In this document: positions 1 through 12,843 of the stretch, piece after piece
Layout of the letters: every line of letters begins with the position of its first letter
Numbering within the stretch: position 1 is the first letter of the stretch
DNA from: Arabidopsis thaliana
Taxonomy: Eukaryota > Streptophyta > Magnoliopsida > Brassicales > Brassicaceae
Direction: 5' to 3'
Assembly (NCBI RefSeq): GCF_000001735.4
Contig: NC_003070.9
Span: forward strand, 19,081,971 to 19,145,970
DNA: 64,000 nt
Program-made: the position numbers and the translations under genes
Notes under the pieces: model-generated
Told to the model about the DNA's origin: nothing
Database searches by the model: none
The model's input: the letters and a program-made list of their open reading frames with translations, nothing else

Positions 1-3000
1 GATAAGAAACTTATGGTTTCGTTACACGATTTAAGGAAACATAACACTTTAGGGTATATATCACGTAAATTGCAATAATTTTATTTTCTGGTAATTTTGT
101 CCAAATTTTTTATAAAATTCCGATTTGGTTGGGTGTATCAACTAGTATAGCACTCCAAAACATTGTTTTTTTTCAAACGAATCACAGAGGAAATTCAAAT
201 CCATGAGGAGAGTCTATACTATTCAACTCAACTATATTTAGACGCCATTACTTTTGGAAAATTATTTGAATTATTTATATACATTGTGAACGTGATATAT
301 ATAACTTAACATCGACATAAGGCCGTATATCAGAACGTTTAGATTAAAGTAATCTAGTTGTTGCATATTGAGTTTATGTAACTGGTAAGAAAGTAATCAA
401 GAGAGTATATAAGGAATTTTAAGTATGTTGTGTAAACATATGATTGGATCAATTATTTTATCATAATGGCCGAAAATTAACCACGGAAAAGGTTATCATT
501 AATATTTTAATTATTTTTATAAAGCAATTAATTTTGGTCGTATGTTAAATTTCTTATTGAGATATACTATTTAGTTTCTGCCTCTGGAAAGAAACCGTCC
601 AATGTTCCTTGCTGCTTCAATGTGGTTCGTGTTGGTAATTTTTGAGGCAAAAGACGGATTCTCAACGTCATAAGATTTTTTTTATAGTGACTATTTTTAA
701 TCTCCCCCAAATTGTTTGCAGAAGTGTATTCGACACATCATGAGCTTGCTTGTTGCATTTTGCTATTTAACTTTTGTTTTCGAGTTTTTATTTATGGCCC
801 CCTATCATCTATTTTTATTGTTTATCAAACCTATCGTTCTATTTATATTGTAAGTTTATATATTTTTTTTAAGATTATAATACCGAACCATGAATTTGAA
901 GAGCTTGCAAATTTATTCTCTTTCGGATATGACGAATGGAAAACAAGTATGTTGTAAAAAAAAAAAAAAAAACAGATGGTGACGGATTTGTTTTAACCAT
1001 GTGATGTTTTTAACCATGTTTCGTGCTAATCAAACACATACACAGTACCAAATACACTGTTTCAACGTTTATGTCTTCTTGTCTTCAATTGTATCAACAG
1101 AAATTAAAGCTATGTAGTTAGTGTGACTAAATTATTCATTTCTGCTAAGAAAGAAAATTCATTACTGCGATAACCTAATCATAGATTGTTAGATAAACTT
1201 ATTAAATGACTTCTTCCATCTTTTCCATATCATAACTATAATCAATTTTTTGTTTAACCAAAAAAAAAACAACTATAATTATTTTCTTGTGGTCCATAAA
1301 TGCTAGAAATATCCTAATAAAATATATGTGCAATAGAATTTTACATATAATTAGCTTTTAATTTGGGTGGGTTTGACCATAAAATTCTGCAGTCCATAGA
1401 AAAAAGTAGTCTGTGTTACTGTTAATTATTAATTAAGGGGTTCTCGATCTAAGGACATTTATATATCCGTTAATAACATTTCCAAAGCCCTAATTATGGG
1501 AAGCCATGTTCTTATTTTCTTTTTGAAGCAGTACTGTTTATTTGTCAATTTACAGCCTACATTACAAAAATATGGAAATTTCATTGCTTAATAGACTGTT
1601 TTGAGTTTTTGTTGAAAACAAAAAAAGGACTGTTTTGAGTCTTATAATTAAGAGAGTGCCAATAAATGAAGGCAAGAGGGACAAGCAATGCAAAAAAAAA
1701 AAAAAAACTGTTTAAGTAAATCTACTTTTGGTTATGAGATCCGAAATAAATACAAGAGAGTAAACATTCTGTACTATATTTGGTAAATGAATTGTAACCT
1801 TTGCTATATTAACTTCCATCTCAACTGTGAACTGCGTATCCCTGACACCTTAATTTAATTCAACTATCTACTTGTAAGTTCGTTGGTTTTTTATTACCAC
1901 AACTTCTTAGTTGTTGCAGTTGCCAAAAGTGCGATGCGACCACAATTTAACAATATTTGATTTTTATGGGCTTAATGTGATCTTACGGTCTAGTTATAAA
2001 GAAGAATGTTGAAAGAACACCTTAGGTAAAAGAGAAAGAAGCTAGGGATATATATGAGATTGAGAGAGCTAAGAAAAATAGTGCTGTACGGACTGAGAGG
2101 GCTTAATTAGCCGGTTCCTCATCATAATCTGCTTTGATCCCGCATAGTGAAAGTGACCGTTGCGTTCCTTCCAATTTCCATAGAACTATAAAACAAAAAA
2201 AATAGAACATGTCTTGTGCATCCGAAAGAAAAATTAACAGCAAGAAAGAACCCTCAGCATTTGCATTTGAAGGTGACACTTTCAAGGGGGAAGCGATAAA
2301 CATGTTCCAGAGTCAATAACCAAAAGAACATGATAATCCAAAGCAATACCGGACGCTTGGACCAAAAGGATCCAACACATCAATTAGAGGACCCATTACA
2401 CACCAAGTATCATACTCAAACGAGTTCAAAGTATCAACCTTGTATATGTAAAAGAGACGAGTAATTTGGTAGAGTTTGCAAAACTTTCTCCAAGTCCCTA
2501 AAGATTCTACCACCAAATTATAAGATACAGCTCCTAATATTTTCTCCAAACATAGTTTATTTTATAACGGTTTTTTTTTTTTTAGTTAACATCCAATTGA
2601 TCAAATATAATATAATTTCAGTTAGTTATATATGAATGCCTTAAGCAACAACAAAAAAAGTTATATATGAATGCGATAATATATTATAACGAAACTCTAC
2701 ATTATCGTTTAAAGTCCAAAATATGTTGAATACCTTCTATCATTATCTAACAGAAACTTGAAGATCTATCTCACATCTTAAATATACCATTTCAAAAATT
2801 TCTCTTAAATTTTACACTTTTAAGTACGTTTCAATAACAAAAAATCAAAAACGAAAAAGTAATAAATTGTCTCATTAATAGTTTTCATATTACAAATTGT
2901 TTTAATTTAGGAGTCAACTTACTCACACACAATTTTACATAAATCATTGGATTCATACATTTTTAGTATTCTTTAGGTTATAAAGAAAGATAAATTGGTT

Positions 3001-3129
3001 TTTGCGATAACATTTATAATTTTTTCTTTAATGTATTTTAACCCCAATGTGACACCAACATCCATGTATATATATTATTAAATTTCATCATTAGTAAAAG
3101 TTTTTAACTGATATGATTATAGATTGATA
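1..3129. other. AT-rich intergenic DNA, no gene seen
   Basis: No open frame here gives a recognisable domain. The longest frames are under 85 codons, several begin at non-ATG codons, and the composition is strongly AT-rich with A and T runs. Two adjacent minus-strand frames at 2103-2549 could be a decayed gene fragment but match nothing I know. Part of this stretch probably belongs to the flanks of a gene left of the window. Confidence 0.6.
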
Positions 3130-4872
3130 TCCTACTATATTATTTGGGAAGTACATTTTAAATGTAACCTTATTTTTTGTAAGTAATTACATAGGTATGC
3201 CATTAGAAATAAAATTTAAATAGTAAATTAATTCATCTCTTTAAAAATTAAAAAGTCAAATACTAATTTAATTAAAAAACGAAATACATTATTAATTTCC
3301 AAAAAAGTAACCAATTAAAATCAACAAATTAGATTTGATATCTAAATTATCATATTAATTTTTTATTAATTATTATAGTTCAGCTCTCATCTTTATATGA
3401 TTCTATTTTTGCGAAAAAATAATATCAACATTATAAAAAAATAATTAGAGTTTTTTCGCATATGCCATAATTGGAATTTTTAAAAACGAATATAAATTGT
3501 TCAATTCATGAAAAAATATTATAACGGATCAAACATAGATTTAAGAAAATTTTCTACTGAGTACTGGGTCATAATTTGAATATTTGCATTCAATTTCATA
3601 TATATTATTTTAAAAATTTATAATCTTATATACTACAATAATTAATAACACATTAGATTTTTTTATGTGTATGATATGATTCAATTTTTAATACAAGCTG
3701 GAAAATCCTAAAATTGACGGGTTTAAATCGATATTAATACAAGATGGTATACTACAGGTGAAACTCTAAAATTAACAATCAAAATACAATTGTAAAATTT
3801 TAAATACTAAACAATATAAATAATATCAAAAAACACATACAACTCGCAGTTTACTATACATTTAAAATAAAATAAAATAATATCATATATTTATAATCAT
3901 CTTTACAATAAAAGTTTTTAGTTTAACTAAAATATAAGCCTACATGCGGTATGATTTACTACCCAATAGAATAATTCTAAATATTCGGGTCTGGTTCGGG
4001 TAGGATCCAGTTGGGTTTGGGTTAGTTTGGATAAAAAATTTCAGACCCTAAAAATACCCAAAAAATAGAAACGGGAATTTTATATGTAGATAGCGGGTCT
4101 CCAAACAAAAAAAACTTTTAAATTTGTTAAGTTTTAATAAATTTAATTATATTTGAATATATTTTACTAAATTTTGACAAACATAACAAATAATTTTTGA
4201 ATAGTTTAGTTGTTTTGGATATTTAGGTCCAAAATTGATTGACATATTTAGATTTATAATTATAATCTTAGATAATTAGATAATATTACGATTAAATATA
4301 ATTAATATTTTGGATATTAAATTAATGTTTGGGTTTTTGAATACTCTTTTTGGATAACGGGTAATTTCTGGACCAATCGGATATCCACGGGTTTACTAAA
4401 ACTCTACCCAATAAGGAAATTTCCTAAAATTTTAACCCGCCCTAACCCAGTTTTTTGGTTCGGATATTGGATTGGTTGTCGGGTCCGTTTTTTCGTCAGA
4501 CCTATGAAAGATAATCTAATATAGGCCCCAATTAGATCCACAAATATAACCAAAATACTATACAAAGACTAATTCTAAGTTAGGCCAAAAATTAGATCCT
4601 CTAATACAAAGGAAACATGTTTCTTACCAAAACAATTTGTATACAAATTTTACACATTAACTTAAAACTACATATGTTGTATTTATTATAAACATAACAT
4701 TTTTAAACAAAGTCAATTCAATGCAGCATTATATGCAAATAGTAAAAACATTGAAAAATATTATGGCATTACTTTTATACTAAACTATTTCTTATGTAAT
4801 TCAAACAACATATACAATTTAATTTATATAAAATATTAATACCCGTGCTATACAGCACGGGTTATGATCTAG
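3130..4872 (+). mobile_element. Probable non-autonomous Helitron (ATREP-like), complete
   Basis: The right end has the structure expected of a Helitron 3' end. An 8-bp perfect stem (CCCGTGCT at 4842-4849 and AGCACGGG at 4854-4861) encloses a 4-nt loop and is followed by a short spacer ending in CTAG at 4869-4872, then a host T. The left end proposed here starts TCCTACTATATTATTTGGG at 3130, preceded by an A, which fits Helitron insertion between A and T without target duplication. There are no long frames, so no RepHel protein is encoded and the element would depend on others. Position 3985-4500 contains degenerate GGGTT/CGGGT-rich sequence in opposed orientation, perhaps a nested repeat. The 3' end is strong; the 5' end is inferred from family resemblance. 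Confidence 0.68.
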
Positions 4873-5453
4873 TTATTCTTTAAAACAGGGTCTCAAATTT
4901 AGTAATAAAATATTCGATACTTGTCGTGATTTGCCAATGTAACAAGTCATAGTTTACTTATGGAACGACGGTTGCTGTATTAACGAATAATATAAGTTTT
5001 GTGATATAAGCTAAGTGATATTGGACACGGAACTAACAGTTCCAAGTTCCAACAATTATTTTTCTTTAATCGTTATTGGAAGAGATATAAGAAATAAGCA
5101 ACGAGCTAGCTACGTACAGTCTAGAGATATAAAAAAAAAAATTAATATCAAAAATGTAATTAGTATTAAATGAAATTTACATAAATTGTAATTTTGATTT
5201 AGACATATTTCTCAGATATAAGAGGAATATAAGACCGTATATCTTAAAGTGCTGATTCAGAAATTTTTAATTAGAAAACAAGACAGCGAGGTGGAGAACA
5301 TGGAGGACACCAAATTCAATGCAAATATACGTAACGAGTTTACTTGAATCTCCATGCAAGTCCCATGCACTCAAACCCTTGTATATAAACCCCTCCAAGG
5401 TCATCGTTTTAATCATCACCAAAAGAAGCCCATCAATAAAGAAAATACAAACC
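4873..5453 (+). promoter_or_regulatory. Upstream region of TGG5 with TATA box
   Basis: This is the stretch between the Helitron end and the TGG5 start codon. A clear TATA box, TATATAAA, lies at 5382-5389, about 65 bases before the ATG, followed by CCCCTCCAAG. The same TATATAAACCCCTCCAAG block precedes the paralogue TGG6 (12761 on), so the core promoter was copied with the gene. The Helitron end lies only about 510 bp upstream of the TATA box, so the element could contribute upstream promoter sequence. Confidence 0.7.
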
Positions 5454-8278
<2,825 letters not shown>

Positions 8279-8876
8279 GTGGAAGCCCTAGATATAAATC
8301 CAAACCTCGAATGTAATAACAATTGCACTGTATGTATTTCATCTTTTTAAAACTACCTATACCTTGTTGTGTGTTGTTACTAATGTTGTAATAATCGAAT
8401 CTTAATTCGGGGTCAGTTCATAAATAAATAAAAATGTATTGTTCTTGTTCTAAACTCTTGCCAAGTATAACATCTTGGCAGAGGTAGAACTTGTAGTTAT
8501 AGGAGTCAATTTATGAATTGTATTGGTTTTAATTTAAAAACTTTAGTTAAAAATTAACTGAATTTCAAAATTCCGTGAGTGTCATATAACCCCATGATCC
8601 TTAACTACTTCCGCCCCACCCATCTATGCAGAAGACAACAGAGAACATGAACACACCAACAAACCTTTAAATTCACATGTTGACAAGAGGAATGTATAAA
8701 CTTAGAGAAAGGTAACTGGATAACAGGAGGTCACTAAATCAAAAGGATTACATAAAACCAAATTAAGAACTGAGATGATGCAAAGAGACCTAGAAACATC
8801 TTTCTCCCATTCGATTTCTTCACTCGGTTTGGTCATCGCGTTATTTAATGACCACTTGTCATCACCCTTCCACCCC
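8279..8876. other. Intergenic region between convergent TGG5 and NLR genes
   Basis: This is the shared 3' flank of two convergent genes: TGG5 ends at 8278 and the NLR stop codon on the minus strand lies at 8877-8879. It probably holds both 3' UTRs. No coding frame with recognisable content is seen. Confidence 0.7.
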
Positions 8877-11441
8877 TTATTCCTCTGCATGCATGGGAAA
8901 ATTAGCAATATCTTCAGGTAGCTTTGGACAATCTTTGACATCAAAATATCTACTGTTAGGAAGAGTCCGATAATTCCAGCAAATTTCCTTGAGTTCAGGC
9001 AATTTATATATTACAAGTGATTCCAATTTTCCAAAGGCAATTTCTTTGGTAATACTCGATCCTTTCTCCTTATTTATAATTTCTTCTATTTCTGGTGAAA
9101 AGCCCACATGTAGACTCTTTAGATTTTGAGCAAATAACAGCCATGACAAATCCCTTGGCCCTACCAATTTCATTATATTAACACTGGAGAGTTGCTTGAA
9201 GCCTGGAGAACTTGTACTTGTAGATGGATGAATCTCCATTGGTGAAACCTCCCTTCTTTCTTTGCTTTTCCAATCCATCTTTATCTCAGATATGTTGCAG
9301 CTCAGAATTGCAAGTTGTTGAAGACCTCCCAGAGCTGTCGTACTTAATACTACACGAGGTGCTGACATATTTGTTAGACATAAACCTCGAATACTACTCG
9401 CCAATCGGTCAATACCTTGTATCCTTTCCAAAATCATGGCATCATCTATGGTTACCGTTAAAATCTTCAAGTGATCCATGTGTTGTAGTTCCTCCATTAA
9501 TATGTCATCAACACAAACATTGGAATAAAATAATTTCAACACTTGCAGATTTGGTAAGGTTGCTGATATGCCAACAAGACTCTCAAGTTTATAACTGAAC
9601 TCCAGATTCAAGTAGATTAGTTTCCTCAACTTCTTCATACCACCTGGTAGCGATTTTATCCCTGTGCTTGATAAATTAAGATATTGAAGAGAACATAAGT
9701 TAGAAATTTCCTCCGGTAATTCAATAAGACTCATGTTTGTAGAAAGATCCAAGACCACAAGTTTTGGCATAAACAGAAAGAATCCAACTGAAATATTCAC
9801 CAACTTGTTATACGGGAGTAATAGGGTTGAAAGGTTGGAGCATTTGGAACTACAAGATATCTTCTCAATCTGAGTACTGATTAAAGACACTTGTCTTACA
9901 ATCTCCCAATTGATGTCATTCGGTATCATACGTACATGAGCACCAGATTTCACACAGATTGTTTCTTGCTGTTTTCCAAAGTCAGAATTTATCCAAAGAG
10001 CCATCTCACGTATCACATAATGCATTTTAACTTTGGTGGTGAGTTCACATTCAATCAACAAATGTGCACGAACTAACAAGCCAATTATATCATAACCTTG
10101 GTTGGTACCTCCATCTTCATATCTGTTCGGATTTATATATCCTTCGCAAATCCAGTATTCTATCAACTTCTCCTTCTCTATTTCAAAATCTTCAGGAAAC
10201 AAAGAACAATATAGGAAACACAATTTGATTTCACCATTCTTCAAGCTATCGTAACTGAACTTCAAAACGAGAAGAATTCTTTCTTCCATACCTGGAAACT
10301 TGTGGCCTGCAGGCGAATTCAGAACATTAATCGCATGATGCCATTCTTGTATAGTCTCTTTACATGCCATGGCTTCCCCAATGACAATGAGTGCAAGTGG
10401 CAAGCCATGACATTTTGCAGCAACTATTCTTGCGAGTGCAGGAATATCTTCATGGCTGCTTAATATGACATCATCAACAGTAATTCGAAACAATTCCCAC
10501 GCTTCATCTGGTGACAAACAAGAAACTTTTATTTGCATGTCAGCTTTCATGTACTTGGAAACTTCCTTTGAACGTTTGGTGAAAACTATCTTCGCTCCAT
10601 TTTCACGAGTTGGAGGTGGAACTCCTATCTTGTTCAGATCTACCTCGCTCCAGAGATCATCCAACAACAGCACAAATTTTTTTCTCTTAAGGTTATTGTT
10701 TATGAGTGAGGCTTTCTTATTTTCTGTTTCTCTTTCCCATTCCTTGTCGAGACGTAATCTACCAAGAATCTGATCTTGAATACCCTCAAGCTGAAAGTCT
10801 TTAGATACCACAACCCATATCACAACATCAAATTCACTCTCCAGTTCAACGAATTTGTTGTTGATGCAAGCTAAGAGTGTGGTTTTTCCTACTCCCCCCA
10901 TACCATGAAGACACAAGGTTCTTATTTCATCATTCATGAGGCTTTTCCATGCCATTTCAACCATTGCATACAAACCAACTGTGGTATGGATATTCTTCTC
11001 CTCTACCTTAGGTACAGGAATCTTATGCGCCACCACTTCAAAATGTTTTTTAGATAGAAGTTCTTTAACTTCTTCCAGATTCTTCATTACCTTTTCACCA
11101 TAATTGTAGCTTGATATGCAATTCTCAGAACAAAATCCAAACAAACACAATCTTCCAGTTTCAGTTGATTTATCCTCAAGCAGATCCTTGAATCTAGATT
11201 CAACAATTTCTACCCTTGAAATCCATCCTTTGACTTGAGCAAGCTGTTGCAAACCTTTATCTTCTTCTATGGAAACTCTTCTTAACAAATCATCTCGTCC
11301 ATTCTTAAGTTCTTCCATAGTTGTGTGCAGATCATCGAGATTTGCCTCCATCTTGTGAATGTAGTTTCTATCGCTAAAAAAGCAGCCACATGCAGCAGTG
11401 AAGATCTTGTTCCAGGGTATTAGTAGAAGCCAATCCGCCAT
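8877..11441 (-). CDS. RSG1: CC-NBS-LRR disease resistance protein, RPS5-type, single exon
   Basis: This encodes an 854-residue intracellular immune receptor of the non-TIR class, intronless like its relatives. Domains in order: N-terminal coiled coil (about 25-140, with the RPS5-group phrase LCLFGFCSENC near 98-108), NB-ARC, then LRRs from about 520 to 830. Motifs seen: P-loop GMGGVGKTT at 180-188, kinase-2 FVLLLDDLW at 256-264, GLPLAL at 346-351, and RNBS-D CFLYCSLFPED at 408-418. The MHD motif reads MHY (473-475), so the usual Asp is Tyr. The N terminus (MADWLL) lacks the Gly-2/Cys acylation signature found in RPS5 itself. It sits between the two myrosinase copies on the opposite strand. 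I recall this locus as At1g51480, named RSG1 (resistance silenced gene 1); the symbol is less certain than the family. Confidence 0.93.
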   Translation of the reverse strand: MADWLLLIPWNKIFTAACGCFFSDRNYIHKMEANLDDLHTTMEELKNGRDDLLRRVSIEEDKGLQQLAQVKGWISRVEIVESRFKDLLEDKSTETGRLCLFGFCSENCISSYNYGEKVMKNLEEVKELLSKKHFEVVAHKIPVPKVEEKNIHTTVGLYAMVEMAWKSLMNDEIRTLCLHGMGGVGKTTLLACINNKFVELESEFDVVIWVVVSKDFQLEGIQDQILGRLRLDKEWERETENKKASLINNNLKRKKFVLLLDDLWSEVDLNKIGVPPPTRENGAKIVFTKRSKEVSKYMKADMQIKVSCLSPDEAWELFRITVDDVILSSHEDIPALARIVAAKCHGLPLALIVIGEAMACKETIQEWHHAINVLNSPAGHKFPGMEERILLVLKFSYDSLKNGEIKLCFLYCSLFPEDFEIEKEKLIEYWICEGYINPNRYEDGGTNQGYDIIGLLVRAHLLIECELTTKVKMHYVIREMALWINSDFGKQQETICVKSGAHVRMIPNDINWEIVRQVSLISTQIEKISCSSKCSNLSTLLLPYNKLVNISVGFFLFMPKLVVLDLSTNMSLIELPEEISNLCSLQYLNLSSTGIKSLPGGMKKLRKLIYLNLEFSYKLESLVGISATLPNLQVLKLFYSNVCVDDILMEELQHMDHLKILTVTIDDAMILERIQGIDRLASSIRGLCLTNMSAPRVVLSTTALGGLQQLAILSCNISEIKMDWKSKERREVSPMEIHPSTSTSSPGFKQLSSVNIMKLVGPRDLSWLLFAQNLKSLHVGFSPEIEEIINKEKGSSITKEIAFGKLESLVIYKLPELKEICWNYRTLPNSRYFDVKDCPKLPEDIANFPMHAEE

Positions 11442-12843
11442 TTTGCAAAAACTTCAAGAAAGAAACCCCAAAGATTACTGCCACAAGGCGATGCAGGAAA
11501 CAACACGAGAGAAGGCAGAAGAGAAAGAGGAATACAATCGTGAATACATGTACTGTATCAAAAAAACTAAAAGTCAGACAACAATTACTATTAGTTTATT
11601 GAGAGTGGCAGCTTCCAAGAAACTGCAACCGTCACCAATAGTTGTTGAAATGAGATTAAATAGTTTATTAAAAGTAGTGGTAGCTTCAAGAAAAAGTCAG
11701 AAGTTTGATATCCACAAAGATGAAATTTAGTCAGCCATAAAATACTAAGCATATTCACTCAATTTAACTCTAAAAGCTCATCATGCATGGTTTTAATAAG
11801 AGACCCATACAAACATTAAATCTATACAATTAGATTCAAATTTTCATTCTGCTAGTGAAGGGAATCTAGTAAATAATTATTACGAATAATGTAATCTTTT
11901 GTTCCTTACGTAAATAATTGTTATGAATGTGATTAAAACTGGATTTTCATAAATCAATATTTAATACTATGTGTTTTTTTTTTTCTTGTTTCTTCTTCTT
12001 TTAAATACATTGAGCGTAGCTACCAGAAAGGGTTTCCGATATGGAGTTAGGTAGATACATCACTCAATCTGAGGGTAAATTATACCAATGAATCAAAACA
12101 CCAAAACTCTTATCACGTTCACGTATCACAAAATCTTGGGTGTAACGTTCCCCAAATTGCTTAATGGTGTGAACCGGGTTGAAAACTGGATCAGATGTTG
12201 GACTTTGGATCACCATTAAGCTTGCAGCGGTGTCGTCATGTTGCTTCAAGTTCCAGGACATCTCACAAGCAGGGTGCAACATCTCTATGTGACTTTTGGT
12301 TCTCACAGCTGGGTCACCATCCCAGTGCTGCACCATTCCATTGTCATCTCTGGTTTCGAGTTTCTTATTTCATCTTCATCACTTCAATATTCTCTCTCAT
12401 TCTTTAAGATTTTGTTTTGCCTTCCTCTCCACCTTAATCTCCAATAGGATTTATCTTTTATGTTGGTGTTTGAGTTTTCTTTTCTTTTGTTTGTGTGTTT
12501 TCTTTCATATTTGGGATTTCTATTTTATTAGGATTGATGTTACAACGGTTCTATAAATCGAAACTTTGCTTTGTTGTGGATAATCATTTTTTTTTTTTTT
12601 GGATAAACCAATAAAAACCAAAAGAGGTAATTATCTCAATTACCCGTAAATCCGGACATCTTTAAGAATTCAACGGCTTTGTGAAAGATTTGTCAATGGA
12701 TATTCTTAGAATTCAACATTACCTTTGCTTTGTTGTACTTCTGTTACGTCAAACCCCTTATATATAAACCCCTCCAAGTTAATCAACCATCATCATATTA
12801 ATTACCCGCTGAAAAGCTCCATCAAGAAACGCAAAAAGAAAGC
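11442..12843. other. Intergenic: NLR upstream region, then TGG6 promoter
   Basis: The left part is the 5' flank of the minus-strand NLR and the right part that of the plus-strand TGG6 pseudogene. Overlapping open frames occur on both strands at 12064-12556, but their translations match no family I know. The TGG6 TATA box TATATAAA lies at 12761-12768, about 75 bases before its ATG. Confidence 0.55.

Noticed and set aside
2103..2549. Two adjacent minus-strand open frames (66 and 78 codons)
   Set aside because: They look faintly protein-like (WRKFCKLYQ, YDTWCVMGPL) but match no family I can name, the two are not joined by clear splice sites, and the surrounding DNA is noncoding. Not called as a gene.
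9224..10773. Plus-strand frames over the NLR gene
   Set aside because: They lie opposite the NLR coding sequence and are antisense shadows without recognisable domains.
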